From: Umbilicaria muhlenbergii | Taxonomy: Eukaryota; Ascomycota; Lecanoromycetes; Umbilicariales; Umbilicariaceae | DNA: 64,000 nucleotides | NCBI GenBank assembly: GCA_000611775.1 | Contig: KK106984.1 | Span: forward strand, 4,131,341-4,195,340 | Reading direction: 5' to 3' | In this document: in pieces, positions 1 through 10,503 of the stretch | Numbering within the stretch: the first letter of the stretch is position 1 | How the letters are laid out: every line of letters begins with the position of its first letter | Notes under the pieces: model-generated | Seen by the model: the letters and a program-made list of their open reading frames with translations, nothing else | Told to the model about the DNA's origin: nothing | Database searches by the model: none | Translations under genes and position numbers: made by a program

Positions 1-699
1 TAAAGCTAACTGGCCGGGCCGGGCGCACTTTTGCATATGCCAATTACATGCCATGGGACTTCATTTACCCACCGCCCTTTTCCTCTTCCTCTTTAGCCAT
101 CATTAGCCCGGCGGTCTGCAGCCACCTGGGCATGACTCGAGCTGCTTTCAACAACAGACGTCACGGTACGGGGTACTCGAAAGTGATTTGAACAACAGGC
201 CGGCGGGGTGGGCCGGCTAAGGTACATCGTGATTACCTAGGTAGCTTGTGAAGCCTCCTCAGCCAGTACCCTGTGCCGAGCCTGCCTTCCTATTCGATCT
301 TCGGAAATGTCATTATCACCTCATTCTTCCACAAACGCTTCCCCTCTGTCATGATGATGGATGTTCATCGATGTTCGGCACTATAGTTGCCCACGGCTAT
401 CGCTCCAAGGACTTGAGGTCGTGTATGTAGACGTGAGAGCATTGCTAAGATTCGGGGGCGAATGGTCAATGTTCCCCAAAGGGGAGGTTGAATACATCCA
501 TCGAAATGCCATGACGTCTTGTCTGCCCGTCGCCTTCGGACTTTCGCCTCTCGCCAGTGGTTAGCGGGACCAGAGTGACCGACTTAGTGGGGCCTGGGGC
601 TTACAAATCCGCGGCTCCTCCCGGTGTTGTCCATCGAACGATCATCTGCAGCACAAGGGCAGGTACAGAAAAAGCGACTGGTAAGAAAAAACAGAGATG

Positions 700-743
700 C
701 CAACATGCCAACATGCCAACACGCTGGCATGCTGGCATGCTGC
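700..743. repeat. Imperfect palindrome of short tandem repeats
   Basis: Copies of CAACATGC run directly into copies of GCTGGCAT. The right arm is the reverse complement of the left arm except for a few T/C transitions, so the block could fold into a hairpin or cruciform. Confidence 0.6.
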
Positions 744-1540
744 TTCGCGCCCTGCCCTAAAACGCTGCCAATGCTCAGATGCTGGTCGTGGCTCGGTCTC
801 ATTCGGGTGCCATCTTTTGGCGCTAAGCATCCGAAACTGAGAGGGCCGATATCTGCTGCCGGCGCAGTATCGTCCTTCTATGACCACAAGCACTACCCTG
901 ACTCCCGAATACGCGTAAGGGACGCTGGGCTCGGGTAAATCATAGCACAGTAGAACACTGTCATCCCAATCTTCTAGGACGTTCGACAATTGAGATGCAG
1001 GCTTAGGGTAAGGACGAGTAACAATTCCCCGCGCGTGACAGCCTTGATCACCACTACTTCGCAAGCAAAAGAATGTTTGGAAACACAGCCAACAAAGCGG
1101 TGCCCCGTACCTAGGTTCGCTCGGCTCTAGAAGTCACTCTCAGGATTTTACTCCCGACTCCAAGGATCCCTGAGCAGCGTTTCTTGCTTCTTGCCTGGAG
1201 GGGCATCCCAACTGCAGGTTTCCGTTTGTCTTGGGCCTCGACCCTCGAAGTCAGACTGTCTTATGCTTTCAACTCTGTGGATTGCTTCGAGGTTTCTCCA
1301 TTGAACAGGGCAAGTATTGGCTCTCGCTGCCTTGGATGGAGGGAATGGAGCCGGGCGTTTTCACACACTGACACACTGTACATCATAACTCGGAGGTATT
1401 AAATAGGCGAGTCGGCTCCGCTGTCTTACCCGGAAATCAGCCGACCGGGCCGTGCAGCGTTAGGCTGGCAGCGTTGCAAGGGCAGACCTTACCTTACCGT
1501 GCTTGCCTTGACCCTGATCGCCCCATCCACGAGCCCGAGC

Positions 1541-1582
1541 CTGACCCTGGACCTGGCCCTGGCCCTGGCCCTGGCCCTGACC
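1541..1582. repeat. Hexanucleotide (CTGGCC)n microsatellite
   Basis: About six consecutive, slightly varied copies of CTGGCC. A looser relative of the same kind (CCTGTG/CCTGCC) lies near 15920-15975. Confidence 0.7.
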
Positions 1583-2084
1583 GGACCCTAAGCGTCGGCT
1601 GTGATAGGGCAAGCAACGAGAAGAGGGCGCTTTTCGCGTCCCAATGCACCCCGTCACTTTTCTGAGTCGCTCCCGTGTTCAACGCTGTACGAAATCTGTC
1701 AAAACCCGTTTGCTGCCACCGAATATCAGAATCATACGTGGAGCAACTACGGATACGATCAGCAGTGTTGGCGTTCGAGGGCCGTAACGCGTCGTCTTCA
1801 AGTCCGACGTGGCTTCAAGCAAGCGTCCGGCTGATTCCGCCTCTCCCCCTTTCCACCTCTCATCCTCGCTTTCAGTGCATCTGACCCGTCCAGGTTCTGT
1901 CCATTGGGCCAGTTGTTCTGCTTGTTCTGCTTCGCGGCTCTCAAAACGGCATCGGCTTGAAAGGTTAAGCGAGGAGTACACAGGAAAACATCGCCAACCG
2001 TATGTCTGCAAGCAAGGATTACTGATTGGCTCTTGCAAATGAAGCTTGTATCCTTTCTTGGGTACGACTTCAACACTGCCGGAG

Positions 2085-3869
2085 ATGGCGTTGTTCCCCG
2101 AATCATTTCCCTCCCTCAAATCCACCGCTAGGATCAACGTAGGCCTTTCCTACCGAGAAAACTTGAACGGACATCCATTGACGTGCTTTTATTTCATAGT
2201 CATTTGAAAAGAGGGTCGAGACAACACAGTTCTTTGATTGCAAATTCTATCCCTACACGGCTGCAGGTGTGGATCCCGTCTTTGCCGTCGTAGGGAAACG
2301 TGAGGTCGGCTTGCCCATTTTGGACTGTCTCGTGCAACGGCGGCTGCTGATGAAGCTGTAGACGATCATTTGCCGCCCCCTAAAATCCAGGAATGCTGGG
2401 TTTGAAGTGCTCCGCTGGTTTCAGGACGATGATGTGAGCCTAAACGGTTCGCCTGAACTGCTACCAAAGCTGATCGTGAGAAAGCCGAACGTAGATCTCA
2501 ACAGTCTAGCTTGGTCACAGGACTTGGCTACCGGGGATCCTTTGATATGTGTAGCGGGAAAGGACAAGCCGAGTATCGATGTCCTCAATGTCAAGACTGG
2601 TAAGCTGGTAAAGGTACGCCGTATTAATATGTAAAGTTGTGGTAAATCTGTAGCTAATGTTTGTAGACACTCATTGGTCATGGGAAGGTATTCGACGACC
2701 ATATGACCCCTGATCGAAGCGGATCATGCTGAGCCTTCACAGGACATTGAGGACTTGGCCGTCTCCCCCTTATCCCCTTCTATCCTTGCCTCGGTGTCCA
2801 TGGATCACTCGGTGCGGTTCTGGAGTCTAGATTCAGCACACGAGAAGCAACCATGTATGCTTATATGCGCAGGCGAAGGTCACAAAGAGGGCATTCTGAC
2901 AATGGTATCTTTCGCTTTCTCAGTCACCCATTTACCGCAATGCAGCTAAGTAAAGGTACAGGCTTTCCATCATACTGGCCGCTACCTACTCACCGGCGGT
3001 CACGACTGCGTGGTGAACCTTTGGGTGATCCCCGAACTCCCAGACGAGAACGTAGGCACCGACAAACTAACCAGAATCCACTATCCGCACTTCTCAACAA
3101 GTGCCATCCACACAAACTACGTCGACTGGTACCATATATCCCTTCCAAAGACCTCCAATCCTATGTCTAACCCACCAACAGCGTAGCATGGTACGACGAC
3201 CTCATCCTCTCCAAATGCGCCGACTCCCACAAAATCGTCCTCTGGCGCATCGAAGGCTTCTCCTCCTCTCAACCCCCGCCCCTGGCTTCCTCCGCCCCCA
3301 CCGCCCACACATTCACTCCCACCCGCTCCGCCTTCGGCGGCGGCTACCAGCGCCTCCTCGAGTTCGAATGCAAAGAAACGACCAGCTTCTACATCCGCTT
3401 CTCGCTCTTCCACCGCCCCTTTCAACGCCCCATGCTCGTCATCGGCAACGAGAGCAGCAAAGTCTACTTCTGGGACCTGCAGCGCCTCGAAAACTGGACC
3501 GAAGCCGACGACGTCGAGGGCGGCGGCGGCGACGGCGGCTTCAAAGTGCCGTTTGCGATGAAGAAGAAACACGCGGGGGGCAGGCCGAGAGTCAAGCAGC
3601 GGGAGCCGAGTGTGGCGTCGACGACGACGTCGGGGAGTTTTGCGCCCAAGAGTGAGGATTCGGGGGAGATGATGGCGGCGGCGGATATGGCGGCGCCGAA
3701 GTCGCGGAAGAGGTATGGGGTCGAGGATCCATTTAAGCGGTTGCAGCCGCATCATACGGTGGTAGTGCCCAAGGTGCTGTTTGCGAGTCGGCAGGCGGCG
3801 TGGAGTGTGGGCGGGGAGTGGATGGTGGTGGTGGGGGATCAGGGCATGATTGCTGTGTTTCATCGATAG
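2085..3869 (+). CDS. eed: Polycomb protein EED/ESC homologue (PRC2 WD40 subunit)
   Basis: WD40 beta-propeller subunit of the PRC2 complex that methylates H3K27; in this family the propeller also reads H3K27me3. I read seven exons: 2085-2138, 2200-2304, 2362-2613, 2667-2687, 2743-2904, 2962-3128 and 3182-3869, summing to 482 codons plus stop. Family marks seen: FFDCKFYPY and VFAVVG in blade 1, TLIGHGKDIEDLA, SMDHSVRFWSL, HHTGRYLLTGGHDCVVNLW, the EED-typical IHTNYVDC, then ESSKVYFWDL and a final propeller strand ending near VGDQGMIAVFHR. Exon 4 is only 21 nt. The donor at 2305 (GTCGGC) is weak, so that junction is the least certain. The chosen ATG is the first after an in-frame stop, but an upstream exon cannot be excluded. 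An insertion rich in Gly, Lys and Ala (about residues 370-440) interrupts the last blades. Confidence 0.85.
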
Positions 3870-3991
3870 CAGAGTTAAGGCCATGGAATATCTACCCAGT
3901 CACATATGCCCATTATGCTGTGACTGTCATGGCTGCATAACTACTCGTCCCAAATCCGTCACATCAATTAACTGTCTAATATCTATACCAT

Positions 3992-4960
3992 CTAAACCTC
4001 AAACTCCAACCCACTCTCCTGCCTCACCGCCCCATAAATCCCCGCAATATCCCCCTTCGACCCCATATGCTTCTGCACCGCCTCCAAATGCCCATCCGCA
4101 ACCTCCACATCCCCCATCCTGACCCCCGCCGCCCTCGCCAAACTCAGCGCATGCCCCGCGTCCTTCCTCGCCAAATCCACCGCAAACAACGGCTCCCTCC
4201 TATAATAATCCCCCCGCATCAACCGCGTCGAATAGGCCGTATACGGCCCGGGAAACATGGTCTCCACAAACCGATGCAGATTCTCGCTCCCCAACCCGCT
4301 CTTCTCGGCCAGCGTGTGCCCTTCGGACAGCGTTTCTACCATGTTGAGGATGAAAGTGTTGCCGATGATTTTCAAGTGCGTGGCCCGGCTTTGCGGCTGG
4401 TCGCTGTAGTCGATGTTGGCGCGGCCCATGACGCCGACGGTGTAGGGTTTGACCCTCTCGACGGCGGGGGCGGGGCCGGCGAGCACGCAGACGAGCTGGC
4501 CGGCGTCCGCCATGGCGGGGGCGCCGAAGACGGGGCAGGCGACGAAGTGGGCGCCGTGGGATTCGATTTGCGTTGCGAGGGCGGCGGTGGTGTCCGGGTG
4601 GATGGTGGAGCAGTCGACGAAGAGTTTGTCTTTGACGGAGCCGGTTTGGAGGGCGGTGGCGATGGTGGAGGTGATGGCGGCGTCGTCGCCGAGGCAGGTG
4701 AAGATTATGGAGGCGTGGGAGATGGCGGAGGAGAGGGAGGGGGCGATGGTGGTTTTGCCGGGGGGGAGGGCGGAGGAGAGGTCGGTGGAGCGTTTGGGGG
4801 TGCGGTTGAAGATTATGAGGGGGTTCTCGAGGTTGCCTTTTTCGACGAGGTTCTTGCACATGCCCTGTTGTTGTGTTAGTGGGGTGGGGTTCTCTTGGGG
4901 TTTGGAGAGCTTTACTCGGCCCATGTTACCAAGGCCAATCCATGCCAATTGAGGTGCCAT
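3992..4960 (-). CDS. NAD(P)-binding beta-hydroxyacid dehydrogenase family protein (3-hydroxyisobutyrate/6-phosphogluconate dehydrogenase type)
   Basis: Predicted 305-residue oxidoreductase. The N-terminal Rossmann motif GLGNMGRGM appears only after a 51-nt intron (4865-4915) is removed. The family features follow: FNRTPKR, DCSTIHPDT, CPVFGAPAMADAGQL, then a helical C-terminal domain with the likely catalytic lysine in HLKIIGNTF. This family oxidises beta-hydroxy acids such as 3-hydroxyisobutyrate, but the substrate cannot be read from sequence. An ATG 48 nt upstream (5008) is in frame; I prefer 4960 because MAPQLAWIGLGNMG gives the usual short lead into the nucleotide-binding strand. The intron is a multiple of three and has no stop, so its retention would insert 17 residues in the dinucleotide loop. 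The gene is tail-to-tail with the EED-like gene. Confidence 0.85.
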   Translation of the reverse strand: MAPQLAWIGLGNMGRVKLSKPQENPTPLTQQQGMCKNLVEKGNLENPLIIFNRTPKRSTDLSSALPPGKTTIAPSLSSAISHASIIFTCLGDDAAITSTIATALQTGSVKDKLFVDCSTIHPDTTAALATQIESHGAHFVACPVFGAPAMADAGQLVCVLAGPAPAVERVKPYTVGVMGRANIDYSDQPQSRATHLKIIGNTFILNMVETLSEGHTLAEKSGLGSENLHRFVETMFPGPYTAYSTRLMRGDYYRREPLFAVDLARKDAGHALSLARAAGVRMGDVEVADGHLEAVQKHMGSKGDIAGIYGAVRQESGLEFEV

Positions 4961-5560
4961 TGTTGCGGTTGGTGTTGTGGGCTGGGAGGCAAAGTAATTT
5001 TTGATCAACCAGGCTCAAGGGAACAGGTGTTCTACTGCCGCACACGTTTATGGTGCATCACCACTGCTGGCGGGTATGACGATTAGATTAGACTTTGATG
5101 CCGTTATCTCCGGCCACCGGCAGTTATGGGAGGGATGGTTCGGGCTGGTTGCACGGCATGAATGCTCATACATCTTCAGGTGCCGGATGGATGTTCTATG
5201 AGATCATGAGGCTCCTCTTCTATCGTGGCCAGTCAGGCCAGTCAATGCCTTGCGCAACCAAGATCGTGGGGTGACATTCGCACATGCAACGGTCACGCCT
5301 AGTCTCCTCAGCCCTACCGACAAGGCGCTCGGCTTAGCTTCCTCATCGATGCAGGCTTGGCAACATTACCCCGGATTTCTTTTTCGGAGTCATCCTTGGC
5401 ATTTTGCACAAATCCTTCCGCTACTGGTGACTCTTTTCTTGAAAGATTCCAGTTCCAGTCCACAGATGTATCGTCTGTTTCCTACATCTTTGGTTCTTCT
5501 GCTATCAAAGATGAGACATGAAGCCTTGTGGCTTGGGGCTCAAAAAGAGCACTCAATTAG
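4961..5560. other. Intergenic between divergent genes
   Basis: Promoter region of the dehydrogenase (-) and of the N-acetylglutamate synthase gene (+). It probably also contains the undetermined 5' exon of the latter. No other feature is supported. Confidence 0.5.
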
Positions 5561-7884
5561 CTACCACCAGGGTTTGCTGCCCGCCATCGCCCTATTTCCA
5601 ATCCGACTCTTGTTGACCAAGGGATACAGACTGAACATCAATCATGGCGCTCATTGCATCTATGGCACGTCTCCATACGGCAAAGGAGGCGTGAATTTGC
5701 CTCCACGAGCTCTGCCCTACTATCAGAGAAGCCTGCATTGGCTGCAGACACTAGCCCTAGGCATGCGCAGTCTCAGAAAAGGGTTAGCGAAAGGACCCGC
5801 AGTAAGCTTGCAGACAGGGTAACGAAGACTTGTAGAAAGTATAGTTATCCTAGTTGACCGTCGCACAGGATCTCTTCCTAGATGTCTTAAGCTCCACTGC
5901 CACCAAAAGAGAGGCTAGATCCTACCTCTCGAAATTTATGCCCCCTAAACCAAGGCCTCAAGGTTTAGCGCCTCCCACGCCGCAGCGGGAGAGGGAAGGT
6001 GAACAGGTGGATCGGACTGGTGTGAATCTTGGTAAATTTTATCTACCTGTCACTGCTGTGGATGAGAGTCCAGTGTTCTCGCAAGCACCAGTCCGAAAGC
6101 CATTCATCAACGAAGCGGTTGAACCACTTCATGTCGCACTTGTAATAATAAGGGAGCCACAATCGCTAGGTGATCCAATTCTAGAGAACATTGGGCGAAC
6201 CTTGTCGCAGCTATCCAGGCTAGGTTTAAGTTGTGCTGTCGTGGTGGACTACAAGCATGAAGAAAGCGCCGATCGACAGCGAGGGACTATATTGGAATGC
6301 AAGAAGACCGCCGTCGAGCAAGCAGATCGAGTGGCTGTTGGAATCGAGCATCATGGTCAGGAAGTTCGACGTTTGGACAGCTTGATCGGCGTATCCAAAA
6401 TTGGTGACCAGCTCCTACCGTCTGTCGAAGTACGCGGGCGGACATATGTGACGCACCGGGAGGGTCTACTGACCCCATTGCGAAGAGGACTGGTTACGGT
6501 CATCGCTCCAGTCGGTTACACCTCAGATACACAGACTATCATCCCAGTGAATGCTGATGAGGTCGCCGTGGCCTTGACTCGAGAATTTGCTGGTATCTTT
6601 GGAACGATATCTCCGCAGGAAGACCCAGTCACAGTGGCGGAGAGATTCCAGGCACTGCAAAATGAGGTCTCCTTAGACCGAATCATTGTATTGGATCCTC
6701 TTGGCGGCGTCCCCTCTGCAGACAGACCAAATGGTTCTCATGTGTTCATTAACCTCGAACAAGAATATGAGGATATCAAGGAAGAGCTTCTACAATCCAA
6801 GAGAAACATTCTCGCTTCTACTACGTTCGATGGGAGTTCTCAATTGCCGGAGACTTCTTTTTCCACCTTTGATGGCAACAATCTGATCTCGAAGTTCGTG
6901 GAAGAAGAGGTTACTACACTGCCTTCAGATAACAATGATCAACGAAAGACGTCAACGGACGTGATCACTTTTCCAGGCAATAACGCACATCTCCGAAACC
7001 TAAAGCTACTGCGCAATACCCTGGCGTTACTGCCATCTTCGTCTTCAGCTTTGTTGACGACCCCTGAAGAAGCTGCAAACTCTGGGAAGCGCTCCATGAG
7101 TCTCTCGCCCAGTCCAGGTGTTGGGACACGCACCCAGCGAAACCCACTCATCCACAATCTCTTAACAGACAAGCCGATCTTTTCCTCCTCTTTACCTACC
7201 ACCCGCCTTGGCCCGACACTTATCCAGAGCCCTTATCCAGCGGCTCAGATATCACCTACCACTTTCGTCAAGCGTGGAATGCCTGTAACCATCATCCCCA
7301 ACCCCCGCATCCAGCCCTGGCTTCCACCAGGCCCTTCATCGCTTCCAACTCTCCAGCTCACTGATTCGCGCATTGATCTTCCCCGTCTTATCCATCTGAT
7401 CGAGGATTCTTTTGGTCGCAAGTTGGATGTCGAGCATTATCTCAATCGTGTGGGCAACCGTATTGCAGGGGTCATTATCGCAGGCGAATACGAAGGTGGC
7501 GCCCTCCTGACATGGGAGACTCCACCTGGGCTCTCCACCTCCACCGGCGATTTGGGTCCGACCGACCAACTTGTTCCCTATCTCGACAAGTTCGCTGTCC
7601 TTAAACGTTCTCAAGGTGCCGGTGGCGTTGCTGATATCGTATTCACATCCATGGTCCGGGACTGCTTCCCTGGCGGAGTGTGCTGGCGGAGTAGAAGGGA
7701 CAATCCGGTCAACAAATGGTATTTCGAGCGAGCAAAGGGCACGTGGAAAATGCCTGATAGTAACTGGACTATGTTTTGGACTACCGAAGGCGTTATGCAG
7801 AAAGAACAGACTTTTATGAATTATGAGGGAGTTTGCAGAGCTGTGGTTCCCAGTTGGGCGGGTAAAAGTAAGGTAGTGGATTGA
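5561..7884 (+). CDS. arg14: N-acetylglutamate synthase, mitochondrial (amino-acid acetyltransferase)
   Basis: First enzyme of arginine biosynthesis: acetyl-CoA plus glutamate gives N-acetylglutamate, in the mitochondrion. The main exon (5869-7884) encodes the kinase-like N-terminal region (HVALVIIREPQSL, GLSCAVVVDYKHE) and a C-terminal acetyltransferase domain of the vertebrate-like NAT type (LPRLIHLIEDSFGRKLD, YLDKFAVLKRSQGAGGVADI, NPVNKWYFERAKG). A 50-nt intron at 5819-5868 joins to give DRDLFLDVL, as in Neurospora ARG-14. Upstream of it lies an Arg/Ser-rich, acid-poor stretch (RREFASTSSALL) fitting a mitochondrial transit peptide. That frame is open from 5561, just after a possible acceptor, and has no ATG, so the true start lies in an upstream exon I could not place; the given start is approximate. 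The middle, about 6800-7300, is low-complexity and poorly conserved in this family. Confidence 0.88.
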
Positions 7885-9405
7885 TCGGACTCTTTTCGAA
7901 TGGACCTGGGAGGGAGATGACTACTTGGTCTGTTAGAATAGAGGGTATCAACTCGGTTCGCCCAGGACGCGTGCGCCTCCATGTGATGCTGTGTTGACAA
8001 GCTGCAATGCATACCTTCAGGCGTCTGACCTGAAACATAGCTTACACAGCTGTGGTTGCAAGACGTCGGCATTTTCGTTCTTGAGTTGTAAAGATTTCCA
8101 TGGAAATTCTGTGCCGGGTCAGCAAATGGGCAACTATAACCCATCACCTCACCCTCAAGCTCTTCCCGCCATTTCTATCCCCTGTACGCCTATCTAACAC
8201 TCTGATTTTAAATACTCTAACCTGGCGCTCGGTATGGTTCTTCAAGGCGCAGCCAATCCAATTTCCGGCGAAATCTAGATGCGTCTGCAAGACTAGCACG
8301 ATACGGCAGACCGGTGTGGGTTCTGTATCCCGTCTAAAAGCTGACGGGAGGGCTCTGATACAGCTGTTGACGAGAAGTCCCCAAAACTAATATCCCTCGT
8401 CTCGACGCCCCAAAAATATCAAACCCGAGCCATCTCCAAATTAACTTCACATTACACCGGGCAGGCACATATCCGAGCAAGGTCTAACCCTAAGCCCTAT
8501 CCTTGAAGATAACCATGACATGGCGGTTTTCCTTTCCCTGCATACCGTACCATAGTCCGAGATGTTCCCTCTGTGGCCATCGATGATGACCCCCTCCACC
8601 CAGCCCGCATTCCTGGCGCTGTCGCTGATACTAGAATGGGGTACAACAACAGCGGAAACGCCGACGAGGGCTATTGACTTTCGGCCACTAGCATTACAAG
8701 GTTCTTTCTGCTCCTGCCTCCGCGTCTCGTTTGCAACACAGACCTTGCCTGGCTGTCAGAGTTTCATGCACCAGTCTGCCGCGGACGCTGAGACGTGCTG
8801 GACTTCTGGGGGATAGTACCGGTGCCGAGGGTTCAAGGAATTAAGCTAGCAGTGGGCATGTGGGCGGGGTTGGGGATGGGGCTAGGCATCGAGGTGGGTG
8901 CTTGACAGCTGGGTTGGTTATGACTATGGGCTGACTTGCGTTGGGTTTGTGGGTTCGGTTCAGGGGCAAGGGGTGCAGGGCCGTCAGTGTAGATGGGGTA
9001 TATGCAATTGTTTAAGGGTTCGCCGATGTTGGTTTTCAAGAGGCCTACACATAACCGTCACGGTAATGTAGACACCTTGCTCATATACTCGTTATGGCCG
9101 CAATGTCGTCCTCGGATTTTGGATTTATAGTCTTCACCCTCTGACTTCCCTTCGTACTCAAGCGTCCTGATGCCTCAGTCTACCGCTCAAACATAGACAT
9201 GGAGCTGATAAGGAGTATAGAGAGAGGCGCATTGGGCTCAGTTGGGTGTGAGGACAATACTTGACAGCCATTGTGTCATAAAACATACAAAAGGGCAGAC
9301 AGGCAACAACGTAGAGCACTGGCAACACCGAGCACTTTAGTATTCCCATGTCCTACTTACATATAGAGACCAGACCATTTCAAACTAATCATGTCAATAT
9401 AAATA
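7885..9405. other. Intergenic between convergent genes
   Basis: Both neighbours end here, so the stretch should hold two terminators. Reading frames are short and unlike any protein I know. I see nothing else to support. Confidence 0.5.
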
Positions 9406-10503
9406 TCACAACCCATCCTCGCCCCCCCCCCCCCCCACCTTCTCCTCCAAAACCCGCATACTCAACCCCCACAACCTCTCCCCCAACTCCACATCCGTAG
9501 CCTGCCCGCTCGGCTCCGTGACTTTCTTATCCGGCACAATATACTCCCCACTGACCCCCTTCTCGACCACCTCGTCCGCCGTCGCCGCATACAACGCCGG
9601 CCTACACCCCTGCTTCACCGGATCCGCCATCAGCGGCCTGGCGAGTTTCACCCCGATTTTGCCCAGCGCGCCGTACGCCTCTTCTGCCTGCTGCGGCTGG
9701 TCCGTACTCACGCCGCCCGGGTGCACCGCGTTGACGAAGACGGTGTTTCCGCTCCCACTCGTTTTGTCCAAGCGGCGCTTGAGGGCGCGGATAAACAAGA
9801 TCTGAGCCAGTTTGCTGCGGTTGTACAGGAACGTGGGGCCGAGGTCTGTGTTTATTTCGTCGACGGAGGCGAAGGCTGTGGAGGGGCGAGCGGCGCGGTG
9901 GAGGTCGGAGGATTGGCATACGAGGCGGGAGTGTGGGGTGGAGCGGAGGGTGGGGAGGAGGAAGAGGGCGAGGAGCATTTGGGAAATGTGGTTTACTTGC
10001 ATGTGGCATTCGAGACCGTCGGTGGTGAGCCAGTAGTCGCCGACGCCGAGGCCGGCGTTGAGGATGAGCTGGTTGGGGGAGGGAGGTGTTAGATCGAGTG
10101 TGTATCTTTCTGTCTCTGTCTCTGTCTATATGTGGTTCTTGTTGTGACGGGGGGGGTGGGGAAAGGAAGGACAGAGGCAAGAACAACATACGCCGTCTAT
10201 TTTCTTCTCCTCGGCCGCAAGGGTCTTGGCGACAGAGTGCGTCTGCTTCAGGTCGGAGAGATCACAATGCACCCAGTGCACGCGGCTGGGGTCGCCGTAC
10301 TCTTTCAACTCTTCCATGGCTTCTTCGGCATGCTGTTTCTTGTTCGAGAGCAGCAGGATCTTGGCGGCGTTGTGTTGGAGGAGGTGGGCGACGATGCCGA
10401 AACCGATGCCGGCGCTGCCGCCGGTGACGATGTAGACGCGGCCGCTGAGGTCGGGGATGTCGGTGTTGGGGTCGAACTTGTTGCCTGTTAGGATGGAGAC
10501 CAT
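9406..10503 (-). CDS. Short-chain dehydrogenase/reductase (retinol dehydrogenase-like)
   Basis: Classical SDR of 324 residues in two exons (10192-10503 and 9406-10068) with an intron at 10069-10191. Cofactor motif TGGSAGIG lies near residue 28; DLSDL and the NAG motif (LILNAGLG) follow, and the catalytic YxxxK is seen as YNRSK. HPGGVSTD after the active site matches the RDH/WWOX-like branch of fungal SDRs. Such enzymes reduce or oxidise carbonyl/alcohol groups with NADP(H); the substrate is unknown. Near the stop the + strand has a run of about 15 C (9422-9436) encoding a Gly tract, a likely site of replication slippage and of sequencing error, so the last dozen residues are less certain. Confidence 0.88.

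Larger units (their letters stand above)
1..2084. other. Intergenic, no supported gene
   Basis: Short overlapping reading frames here show no recognisable protein and no consistent splice structure. The stretch holds an imperfect palindrome near 700-743 and a CTGGCC-type hexamer tract near 1541-1582. The last part is the promoter and leader of the EED-like gene; a stop at 2040-2042 lies in frame upstream of its ATG. Confidence 0.6.

Noticed and set aside
3101-3884. Arg/His/Pro-rich frames on both strands across the EED 3' exon
   Set aside because: Frame shadows of the WD40 exon caused by its skewed third positions.
4067-4879. Long plus-strand Gly-rich frame opposite the dehydrogenase gene
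   Set aside because: Composition shadow of the C-to-G skew of the minus-strand gene; no family resemblance and no splice logic.
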